Assembly: GCF_963678635.1 (NCBI RefSeq)
Contig: NC_087068.1
Span: 38,341,649 to 38,401,648 of the forward strand
Source: Symsagittifera roscoffensis
Taxonomy: Eukaryota; Xenacoelomorpha; Acoela; Convolutidae
DNA length: 60,000 nucleotides
Reading direction: 5' to 3'
A model generated the notes under the pieces. It was given only the letters and a program-made list of their open reading frames with translations, did no database searches and was not told the origin of the DNA. Made by a program: the position numbers and the translations under genes. Shown here piece after piece: positions 23,941-33,495 of the stretch (its first letter is position 1; every line of letters begins with the position of its first letter).

Positions 23941-24515
23941 ACATATTCAGTAATCGACAAAAAAACCAGGGCGGATGCAGACTTCTTTAAATATCATTTT
24001 AGCAAAGCAAACAGACTGCTATAAAAGTGCTTTGCAACAACTTTTTGATTGTCAAATTTAATTTATTTTGCTTTCATCTATCGTTGAACTAAAAGCACTC
24101 AACAAACTCAAAGGTTTGGTTCACTTTCAAATTTTTGGAGTTTTGGAGTTTTTACAAATTTACTTCGAATTAAAACTGAAATTTTTGCTTTTCAAGTGTA
24201 TCATTCATACATACATTTTACCTGTGTAGTTCTCTGTACAAATGTTTGCAGCAAATAAATTCGTTGTCCATAACCTCACGTCTTAAAACACATTGAACAA
24301 CATATCTTAAAAAAATTCCGTGGTGTTTCAGTTTAGTTTTGATTGTTTTGTTTCAAATTTCGATTTTGATTGTTTCGTCGCCCATCCTGTGGACGGAGAG
24401 GGGAATAAGAATTTCTCATGGCTACCATTCAGTGGTACACAACAAAACTTTTCCTTCATTAAAGAGGGTTGAGTAATGTATTTTAAAAAGCTTAACTTGA
24501 CACTCAACTCTGCGT
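23200..24515. other. intergenic DNA, partly gypsy-relic 3' region
   Basis: Apart from the open stretch around 23515-23660 mentioned under the gypsy relic, no gene is seen. The segment 24000-24515 is AT-rich and stop-dense. Confidence 0.4.
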
Positions 24516-25104
24516 GGATCAATTGAGCAATCTCCCCCCCCCCCCCCCGTAATGACCAATTGAGCTATCTCCCCCCCAGCAAAAACAAATAAACTCTTCA
24601 AAAAGACGTCAGCAAACGGAAGTAGATGGATGTTTTGTTTATAGCACGCAATCATTTGACCGACTGAAGTTTTTTTATATGAGTATCGAGAAAAATTTTG
24701 AAAAAAAAATCGAAATTTATGAAATTTTTTTTTTGCAAAACTTTGTTTAGGCGACCATAGCCTCATCGAAGAAAGCGATTTACCAGGGTTGGTGCTCTAG
24801 CCTTGTATCTGAATAGGAAAAACGGTTCTCCGCAGCACCTTAATAGTGTTCGCAAAAACTTTTTGTCATGTTAAGAAAGGAAAAAAGTCGCTTTTTATGC
24901 CTGTTTTATTGATTCTTTTTTCAATCTGAATGAAACTTTTGAACTTTGATATTGTAAATTTTGGCTTTCCACAGTCGTTGGAAAATATGTTTTATGATTT
25001 CATGTCATTCAAACTATTTTCAAGTGGTTATAAACATGTCTCAAGTACCTATTGAGCTATCTCCCCCCCACGCGAGGATGGGGGGGAGATTGCTCAATTG
25101 ATCC
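24516..25104. mobile_element. 589-bp TIR element with perfect 8-bp target duplication
   Basis: Left end GGATCAATTGAGCAATCTCC followed by a C-run; the right end is its exact reverse complement over 25 bp. The flanks carry CTCTGCGT at 24508-24515 and again at 25105-25112, a perfect 8-bp target-site duplication. That length suggests the hAT superfamily (or P). No transposase is encoded, so it is a MITE. Variant copies of the end motif (ATTGAGCTATCTCCCCCCC) recur just inside both ends (about 24556 and 25050). Confidence 0.9.
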
Positions 25105-25112
25105 CTCTGCGT

Positions 25113-26040
25113 TAGTTACTTGCCTATTGCGCGTCTATTTGAAGTCTATTGGACTTCTATTTAACTGTCTAGTTGAATAGAAAATAAATAGTTTGAACCC
25201 AATTGTTTTTTTTGTATTTCATCGTTATAACACCAGATAATCGTATTTAACTAGTAGTAACCACTTAGTTTTTTAGTGTCCAACTTCAAATCAAAATTGC
25301 GACTACAATGGTAACAAAGCTTTGATATATTCCCATTCCAGAGATGGTTCAAAGATACCACAATAAAAGCATGAATGATAATTGCAACTACCACCAAACA
25401 CTGGGTAACAATTTTTTCTGGATGTGCTCAGATATTTTACCAAAAATCGGGAACAGAAACATTATCACAATGGTTGGAGTGAATTTTATTTTAGTTTTGT
25501 AAGACTGCTGTTGTCAATTTTGTAGTGTTTCGGCTTAGGTGTTTCGTTTCTAGTTTTTCTCATTACACAACTCGCAAAATCGACACAACAAAAAATCGAA
25601 AAACACGCTTTCCCAGTTCTTTTGAATAATGTGGCCAGCTACGCGTAGTCGTTTTAATTTTTGATTAAGCCATCAATAAATCTAATGATTACAAAAATGT
25701 ACTAGATAATCATAACCAAGGTAGACGTTTGCTGTGAAAGACCCACACATTGTTCTGACAATTTTTTTTAAAAACTAGAAAAATGTTTGCACTTTTTTTC
25801 ATTCAATTTTTCATTCAATCCTTTTTAGTACATGGTGTGATTAGAAAGCTGGTGAAGAGCGCAGAAAATAATTGAATTCGTCGTAATCAACAATATTTGT
25901 CTACAAAATTTGAATGACAAACAAAAAACGAAACACTTATTTGTAGAATAGTTTGAAAATTTTTGTACGGTAATCTTCGTTGCCAAGGAAGCGCTAAAAT
26001 AAACATCCATTTTTCTTAATAAAATCAACTTTTTTGAGCA
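25113..26040. other. AT-rich intergenic DNA, no gene seen
   Basis: No coding region or RNA gene recognised. 25979-26003 is the left arm of an inverted repeat whose right arm is at 26193-26217. Confidence 0.45.
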
Positions 26041-26444
26041 TAAAGCCTTGTATCAAAAGGTGTGCGAAGCTCAGTTTCGTCGCCTCTGTGTAAAATAAAG
26101 GTATGCGAATCTCAGTTTCACCTGTGTGTAAAAGTTTTTTGAATAAAACTTCAGGCTAAAAAACTTGAGTTTAAAAGAAAAGTAGTACTGGAAATTTATT
26201 TTAGCGCTTGTTCGGCAACAAAAATTTTTGTACAAAGTCCAAAATTATTCAGCAAAAATTTTTTGTTGTTAATTCAAACTTTGATTTTACTTATTTTTCC
26301 GCGCTTTTGAGTTAGCTCTAATTTTCAAAGCGCTCTAATTTTTTTTAATTAAAACAAGTTTTCTCAGCCTGAAAGCTTCACTAAATAAATTTTTTGACAC
26401 ATACGCAAGACTGAGGTTCGCACTATTTGCGATACAAGGCTTTA
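26041..26444. mobile_element. 404-bp TIR element (MITE)
   Basis: Begins TAAAGCCTTGTATC and ends with its perfect complement GATACAAGGCTTTA. Similarity between the ends continues, with mismatches, for about 50 bp (TGCGAA.CTCAGT). Near the left end a 40-bp segment (GTGCGAAgCTCAGTTTC...TGTGTAAAA) is tandemly duplicated. Flanking TA could be the target duplication, as in Tc1/mariner-like elements, but it is part of the terminal repeat as read, so this is unresolved. No coding capacity. Confidence 0.7.
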
Positions 26445-28549
26445 ATCTAAAAAAGAAACTTTTTTCTATTAAGAGAAAGATGCAAATTGAAAAAGGAACA
26501 AGAAAAAAAAAGACGTTTTTTCATTTTTTTTAAATTGTCCTAAATTTTTCATGAGGACCTTTTGAGGTTGATATTGACCATTTATAATTCAGAGCCAGAG
26601 ACTCATCAATCTTTTTAACAAAATCAGAATATTGTGGGAAACATAATAATTGGTAGAAAAGCCGACAAAATTGCAACCGATGGCCAAGAGCTGATAATCA
26701 ATAGATATATACTGCTTATAAATGCTAGGAGCGCTTTATATAAAATTAATGCAGGACACAAATTAGATACAAACCAACAGAGTTTAACTGGACAACCAGA
26801 AATCACAAATGTTGGATTACAACACAAACATAGCTTAACAAACTGGCAGACAGAAATTGAGATGAAAGCTGCTAAGTTACAAAAAAAATAAAAATTGAAG
26901 AAATCAAACACAGCTGAGAAACAATAAAAGTCATTTGCTAGATGAAAATCGGCATGTTTGGAAATTGCGTGATTATTAACCGAAAATGCAAATTTTTTTG
27001 AAAGTTTGTGATAAGAGTTAGTTTGTAAAATTCAATTTTTTTAATTTCAGAAAATTGCAGCAAGAACTTCGCAAAAAAAAGTTCTAGCTTAACGTGTTCC
27101 ACTAGTAATCTTCAAAAACACAGAAACAAGTAAAAACAAAAAGTTTTTTTGCAACCCGATTTAAGCCGAGAAGAACGAATGGACGGTCGGTTGCATGAAA
27201 AAACCGAAAAAAAATATGGTTGAAAAAAAATTCCACTTGAATCGAACCACAAACCTTTGTCGTCTCAAGGTGTTACCTCTAAGTGAAAAGCATAAGACAA
27301 TTCATTGAATGTAAGTTTAATAAAATAAACGAACTAAATTTGATTTGATGGAAAATTTATTTAAATTATTTTTCAAAAAAAATTGACAATTTTTTATGTT
27401 CAGTTTTTCTAATTTTACGGCAAAAGTCTTGAGAGAGTGATTTAGATTTTTTTTGTTTGAGATCAATTGTCAAAAAACTAACATAACTAATAGGAACAAC
27501 TAATAAAACATTATGCGGTTACAGCTATCAAAATATTTATCGACCATGCGTATAATTACCCACGCTGATTATTTAACCACGCTGATTCCCATTTTTTACG
27601 GTAGAAAACTAGTACCTGATAGCAAAACCCTTTGCTTATCACAAAGGTAATAAAAAGCACATTACTTAACGCTTTTTTCTATCGAAATTAAACTCAAACT
27701 GAAAAGTTATAACTAGCTTTTTCTGCCATTCGACGCATTCCGATGATTATTTGTGGTACCTGATTTAGCTTGAAAAACAAAAAAATTCAACGGTCGGAAC
27801 AACAAACATTTATATTATAGTAATCAAAATTATCATAATAAAAGCATGGTCGCGATATAGTTTCAATGGCGGGAGCAAAGTCACGCAGAAAATTCTTCAC
27901 TTTTGGTACACGCCATTTCGCAGCATATCTGTTTTGGTCGCGCCGCTTTGTAAACTTCAATTTTGATTCGCAATGGCCTCGACTTAATTCGCATAATTCG
28001 GCTACTGAAATAATGCTGCCATTTCTACTTCAATTATTGAAAGCGTTACGATGCACTCATTAACATAGCCAATATATTTTGATCTTCTGTTAATTAAATT
28101 TCCATCATCATCTACAATATATCTGTTCATCTGTCATGGAAAGTATGCGCTACATTGACTAACGGAGAGCTTTTTAAAGAGGTTGATACTGCTTATTACA
28201 AGCATTTCAGAGCGTTTAAAATCACATAAAAACTATTTTAGCTCACATTCGGAGCGTATCATTGATGTACAGATGTTGCATTTATGAGATTTGTTGCCAT
28301 CGGAGCCTATGAAACAGTTCACTGGGTCCGGTGATTTTTCCAAAAAAGCACCAACATATTAAATTTTGAAATAAAAAACACTTTGCGGTTAAAACCAGCC
28401 AAGCGTTAAATCATCCACTATAGTTTAGAAACTTACATTAAGCCATTAATCGATTTGTTTTAACATTTTTTTAAAAAATCTCATGAATTGTAATGAAAAC
28501 TGTATAGAATAAATTGCCTTAGAAAAGTTTAAAATCGAGCGTTTTTGTT
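26445..28549. other. AT-rich intergenic DNA upstream of the cathepsin-like exon
   Basis: No gene is seen apart from the tRNA-like segment at 27238-27290. 27720-27800 contains a fragment (CGATGATTATTTGTGG.ACCTGATTT) related to segments near 45690, 47300 and 47475. No clear promoter is visible for the exon starting at 28550. Confidence 0.4.
27238..27290 (-). repeat. tRNA-like segment (probable SINE head)
   Basis: On the minus strand GGTTCGATTCA (27238-27248) fits the B box of RNA polymerase III promoters. Upstream are ACCTT...AAGGT, able to form an anticodon-like stem, and an A-box-like ACTTAGAGGTAAC (about 27273-27285). The acceptor stem is poor. A tRNA-derived SINE is more likely than a functional tRNA. 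Confidence 0.35.
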
Positions 28550-28813
28550 ATGACTAACATCATCATGAACACATTGGTGCAGTCATATCTCATCATCATT
28601 TTAGTAATTATTTCTCTGGCCGCTACACCTTTAGCATCAAATGGAACCTCAGGATCTTCTTCTGGATCGGCGGGCTCTTCGGTTCCAGAAGCAATCGAGG
28701 GTGAGCCACATGTGGATGAGTGGGTTTCTTGGAAGGAGAAGTACAACAAACAGTATGCCTCAGAGGATGAGGAAGTTGAGAGGTTTTTGATTTGGCAGGA
28801 GAATTTGGAAAAG
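28550..28813 (+). CDS. first coding exon of a cathepsin-L-like cysteine peptidase (signal peptide and start of I29 propeptide)
   Basis: 88 codons. Residues 1-30 (MTNIIMNTLVQSYLIIILVI...) form a signal peptide; a second Met at residue 6 is an equally good start. A Gly/Ser linker follows (about 31-45). Residues 56-88 (DEWVSWKEKYNKQYASEDEE, then ERFLIWQENLEK) match the start of the I29 inhibitor propeptide of papain-family enzymes, which keeps the protease inactive during secretion. The exon should end at AAG/GTCAGA (28813) in phase 0, just after the ENLEK helix. I found no following exon with the catalytic Cys, His or Asn in the window, so the gene either has a very long intron filled with repeats or is a stranded fragment. 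Confidence 0.68.
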
Positions 28814-29439
28814 GTCAGATCATTATCAAAGTTATAAATAGAAATGCCAATTATGGCTTTGTTATCAAGAATGACACATTTTGTTATTATTGAAAATCTC
28901 ATCTTGGAAGAACACTAAAAAGGCCAGTTAGTTGATGCCGATAGATTGCTGCCTATCGATTTATATATAATGTTTGTAAAGTTTATAGATTTTTCCTTTT
29001 AAACTTTGTAAGACGTCAGTGTCCTTAAGTACCTCAAATTTCAAATATCAAACAATTTAAACTTTTTGAAGTCAACTTAAGATATATAACAGATGCTACT
29101 TATTTCCATTTTGTCTGAACCAAACGACATGCCCCATGAGTAACGGGAAAGAAAATGAATTGCAATATGACGACAATTTACCCTTTTCCAGCATACTCCT
29201 AGCTGATTTTCAAGAAAATTTTAGAACACTTTTTTCAAATTGACTGCATTTTTCATGAAAAAAGTTCAAAAATTAACAATTCGGCGATCCAACTCCAATA
29301 AGTTATAGTCAAAAACCTCCACTTACCGTTACCTTACATCAACCGAAGAATAGTTCAGTAACATTAAGCGTGAAATTAAAAATGCTAGTTTTTAAGTTTA
29401 TTGCCACGAGCAAGCCCGTCTCCATTAATCGAATCACAA
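28814..29439. other. presumed intron DNA, no feature seen
   Basis: AT-rich sequence after the cathepsin-like exon. No I29 continuation or other exon recognised. Confidence 0.35.
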
Positions 29440-31450
29440 AAAATTGGTTGTTTTTAGCAAGCAGCAAGCATTTAAAACAAAAAAACTTGAACGGTTTGGG
29501 TTATTCCATGTCATAAAATTTTTGCGAACTTTCTTAAGGCAAGCTGTTCGTTCAAGCTATGTTACTATTAAATACTTCAATGTGTTCCAGCTTGAACCAA
29601 TTCTCATATTTTTTTCCGAGCAAAACGTTCAGGTGATTAAGCGTTTGAATTTTTTATGCCATTACATGCTCCAGGTGGATTCGCATCGATTCGCAATTGT
29701 TGATTTGTCTGAGCAAACCATTCAAGCGCTGAAACTCTTGAAGTAATAAAAGTTATTTCATAGTGAATCGTTAAGCATATAATTAATGTTTTTCTTCGCG
29801 AGCCCCGAAGTTTAAACATATCTTCGAGCAATGAATCTGGGATATTTAAAGGCTATATTGTGAATTGACTCGCAATTATTGACATTTTTAGCGAGCAATT
29901 GATGCGAAGATCAACCAAATTTTCAAAGTCAACTCATTGCGTGAATCGGTTCGCAAAAAATTCAAATAATCAATTTTGAATTATGACATATTTTTCAATT
30001 TGCGAAACTTCAAATTTTTCTCAGCAAGCTATTCAAACTATGAAACCCTATAAAATTCAAATTAACTCACTAAGCAACTCGGATAGCAAAAAACATGAGT
30101 TTTTTTGAGGCAATGAGCAAGATATTGGGGCAAAAAAACTTCGACAATTATCGAGTTCTCCATAGAGCAAATCGGTTTGCTCAAAACGTAAGTTTTGTAG
30201 GCAAACCAATCGTGCAATTTTGATGAATTAATTGGTTCGACAAAATTTGATGTATTCCAAAGCAAACTAATCAAGTCATGAAATGTTTCTTGTAACTTTA
30301 CACAACGAATCAGTTAAGGAAAGCTTAAGTTGTTTGAAGCCAGCTGTTCAAGCGATGAAACTTGGAAAAAATTCAGGGCATTTTATGAAGCGAATCATTT
30401 TGCGATAAATTTGAAATTGCATCGAAACGTTCAAGTTTGGAAAAAAAACAAGTTATTTCTAAAAACGAATCGTTTTGAGATTAAAACTTTTATTGGTTTT
30501 AAAAAATTGGTTCGGTAAAGTTTGAAAGTTTTCCAACAGAAACAATTGAAGCAACAAAATTTTTCATTTAATCAAAAAGCAAGTCTATTTGAGAAAAAAG
30601 TTTATAAGCAAGCTCTTTAAGTAACAAAATTTTAAAAATATCAAACTACTTCATTCATCAGATTGGTTTTTTCTAAGTAAACATGCTATTCAAGGGATAA
30701 AGTTTGAAATATTTACTCTTTTTGCATTGAATGAATAGGTTCGCAAAAAGTATAGTTTTCTCAAATCAAGCTAATAAACCAATGAAAACGCTAAAATTTT
30801 GAATTATTTTATTAACTTGGATTGCTTAGCAAAAACATAAAAACGGATATCAAAACTATCAAACTTTGAACATGTTTCGAATTTTTTCTCATAATTCCGA
30901 TTGCTTTGCAAAAAGATAAAACTAATCACAAAAAAATCTCATAGACCGATTCAGCTTACAAAAATAGGAAATTTTCCAGCAAGTTTTTAAAGCAAGGAAA
31001 ATTTTAAATAAATTGAAGTTGTTTTTGTAGTTTGGGTTGCTTTGCAAAAAGTTAATTTTACTCAAGCGAGCTATTGAAGCAATCAACCTTTTTAAAATTC
31101 CGGGGTTGTTTTCATAGCTTGGATTTCATCGCAAGAAAGCTGAAATTCTCAAGTTATTTCATAAAAGGAATCGGTTTACAAAATTTTTTTGTACTGAGCA
31201 TTTTATCAAAGCAAAGAAGCTTCAAAATATTTCATATTTCTGAATAGAGAGAATCAGTTCGCGAAAAGTTCAAGTTATTCTAAACTAGCCGTATTGGCTC
31301 GGGCAAACTGGTAAATTTTCTAGGCAAATTAAAAGGAAAATTATAACTACTTTGAAGTTGTTTTCATAGCTTGGGTTACTTTGCGCAAAGTTAAATTTAG
31401 CCAAGAGAGCTATTGAGGTCATCAATTTTTTCTTCAGCATTGCGCTCGAC
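29440..31450. repeat. ancient degenerate repeat field
   Basis: Two word families recur many times in the same orientation with irregular spacing of about 70-210 bp. One resembles GCAAGCTATTCAAGCAATGAAA (for example near 29541, 29710, 30023, 30340, 30608, 30682, 31066, 31400). The other resembles GAATCGGTTTGCAAAAAGTT (near 29943, 30165, 30391, 30467, 30735, 30905, 31040, 31160, 31253, 31376). This looks like an old tandem array eroded by substitutions and indels. No coding potential. Confidence 0.6.
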
Positions 31451-32106
31451 AAATTTAAAACGTTGCGTTTTGATAACCAATGTGTCCATAACGCATTCCG
31501 ATTTTCATTTAAACAAACGTGAACAAAAAACGGGTGCGACAAGTTTTTTGGGGCGGTGAGGAGATGCGACAGTTTTACCTGATAGCAGCTTTTTTTTTAC
31601 AAAAATGTTCACAACCAATAAACCAACTTCCAATAAAAAGAGGTTCCTTCCATTAATAAATGTTGATGAATGAGTTTAAAAAGGAGTGAATAATTTTTAT
31701 TGGACTAGTAGTAGTATAAATGACAGTGAACTTTGTTCACACGATGGAGCCACAGCAGTCATGTAAAGCCAGTTTGTTCAACTCCGCCACCTCGTGTTGA
31801 ACCTAAGGGAAACAAAAAACGCTGAATACAATCTAGGTAAAAACGAGGCGGGATTTCGGGGAAGTTTAATGGGGGTTCGACTATTTTTCTGAACCCCGAT
31901 TTCAGCTTCCGCTCTTAAGTATCCACGGGTGATTTGGAAATAGCTGGAAAACAGCTCGTAAAAACCCGAATTCATTTTGACTCAAAATGGATAATACAGA
32001 AATTTTCATCTTTTTTGATTTAGTCAAATTATTTCACCGATAAACTAAGTTTGATCAAAATCACCCTCTAAGTCTTTCAAAGATTGAAATTGAGCGGAAT
32101 CTTTTT
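31451..32106. other. intergenic DNA, no gene seen
   Basis: AT-rich sequence between the degenerate repeat field and Helentron-like copy H2. Nothing recognised. Confidence 0.4.
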
Positions 32107-32634
32107 GTTCCGACTTTCGATACGAAAGTAACGGAACATTTGTGCTCGGGGTGGGTTTTTTTTTCATCAGACAAATTTCGACTTTTTAACTAGCCATTTT
32201 TGACGAATTTTTTTTACATCATTTGAAAGGTATTGTTGTCTTGAGCTCAAATTTGAAAAGATATTTCACCTGTGATCATTTTTCGTAAAGTTACGGGGGC
32301 TTTAAGATTGCCATTTTGGCCAATTTGGGACAATTAACGCGCGATATATTTCGCGCTATTAACGCGTAAGCGGAGAGTTAATTCGTCTTAGAAATCGTTC
32401 CAAATTGGTTAAAAGAAGCTTATTTGCCATAATTGGTTTGTTGCAAGAAGCGAAATCTATCTTTTTGTACTTTGTATGGCGTGTGGGGGGATGATTTTCT
32501 TTAAAAATTTCAAAGTTTAGAACTTTTTTTTTGATTTTGTTTTTTTCATTGAATTTTTTAATGTTATTACTGCTCCATAAACCTTAAAAAGCAGTCGGAA
32601 CATTCAGGGCTTCGCCCTGATACGAGGAGTCTTG
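32107..32634 (+). mobile_element. Helentron-like non-autonomous element, copy H2
   Basis: Most complete plus-strand copy. The 5' end GTTCCGACTTTCGATACGAA forms a hairpin (CTTTCG/CGAAAG nested in GTTCCG/CGGAAC). Near the 3' end AGTCGGAAC is the reverse complement of the 5' terminus, but it lies internally and is followed by a stem-loop CAGGGC-TTC-GCCCTG and then ATACGAGGAGTCTTG. An inverted repeat that is terminal on one side and subterminal on the other, plus a 3' hairpin, is the architecture described for Helentron/HINE-type elements. The middle has a CpG-rich palindrome (32339-32356). Superfamily assignment is inference; no target duplication was found, as expected for that class. Confidence 0.6.
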
Positions 32635-32720
32635 TTTGTTATTAATTTAGGCTTTCCTTCCTTTCATGCTTGTCTGACTTTCCAGAATAGCTCAATTTTT
32701 TAGTATAACTTATGTTAATT

Positions 32721-33452
32721 GTTCCGACTTTCGATACGAAAGTAACGGAATATTTGTGCTCGGGGTGGGTTTTTTTTCTTCAGACAAATTTCGACTTTTT
32801 AACTAGCCATTTTTGACGGAATTTCTTTATATCATTTAAAAGGTATTGTTGTCTTGAGCTTAAAACTGAAAAGAGATTTCACCTGTGATCTTTTTTCGTA
32901 AGTTATGAGGGTTGAAAGATTGCCATTTTGGCCAATTTGGGACAATTAACGCGCGATATATTTCACGCTATTAACGAGTAAGCGGCGATTTAATCCGTCT
33001 TAAAAATTGTTTCAAATTGGTTCAAGGAAGCTTTTATGCCGTAATTGATTTGTTACGAGGAGTAAAATTTATCACTTTTTTATGGCGTGTGGGTTAGATT
33101 TTTTTAAATAGCGTGTGGTTAAATGTTAGATTTTTGAAGATTTTTAATTTTTTTTTACATTTAATTTTGTTATGTTGTTTTTGCTCCATAGACCTTAAAA
33201 GGCAGTCGGAGCATTCAGGGCTTCGCCCTGAGACGAGCAGTCGGCTCTTTCCCCCCCCCCCCCAGCTCACACGAGATTCAATTTATTAGTGTAACGAGTG
33301 GTTTTACGAGGTTGATTATGAAGACCAAATATGTTTGTCGTGGCCTTATCAATCTGTATGTAAATTTTCATAACAATTGGACAAAGTGGTCAACAAACTT
33401 ACATGTAAAAATTTGCAGGTGGGGGGAAAGGAAAAAGAGCCGAGCAGTCTTG
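32721..33452 (+). mobile_element. Helentron-like element, copy H3, interrupted by a MITE
   Basis: Same 5' hairpin (GTTCCGACTTTCGATACGAA) and 3' stem-loop as H2, only about 86 bp downstream of H2 and in the same orientation. A GGCTCTTT-type MITE (33243-33441) is inserted in its last bases, splitting GAGCAGTC/TTG. Confidence 0.6.
33243..33441. mobile_element. GGCTCTTT-type MITE, 199 bp, with perfect 8-bp target duplication
   Basis: Starts GGCTCTTTCCCCC and ends GGAAAGGAAAAAGAGCC. GAGCAGTC is at 33235-33242 and again at 33442-33449. The interior (TCACACGAGATTC, GAGGTTGATTATGAAGACC, TTTACATGTAAAAATTTGC-like words) is shared with the copy at about 51851. An 8-bp duplication indicates a hAT-like transposase in trans. 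Confidence 0.88.
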
Positions 33453-33495
33453 TTAAAATTTGGAGTGAAACGAAAGTAGGCTCAGCATTTTTTTT

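Noticed and set aside
24533-24549. Long C-run (and G-runs at 33646, 36568, 39486, C-run at 49900) as G-quadruplex structures
   Set aside because: They are homopolymers next to transposon ends, probably slippage or sequencing-length variation; no separate G-tracts with loops are needed to explain them.
26634-26911. Open frames on both strands at 26624-26911
   Set aside because: Antiparallel open frames in AT-rich DNA, no motif, no splice context, no homologous copy.
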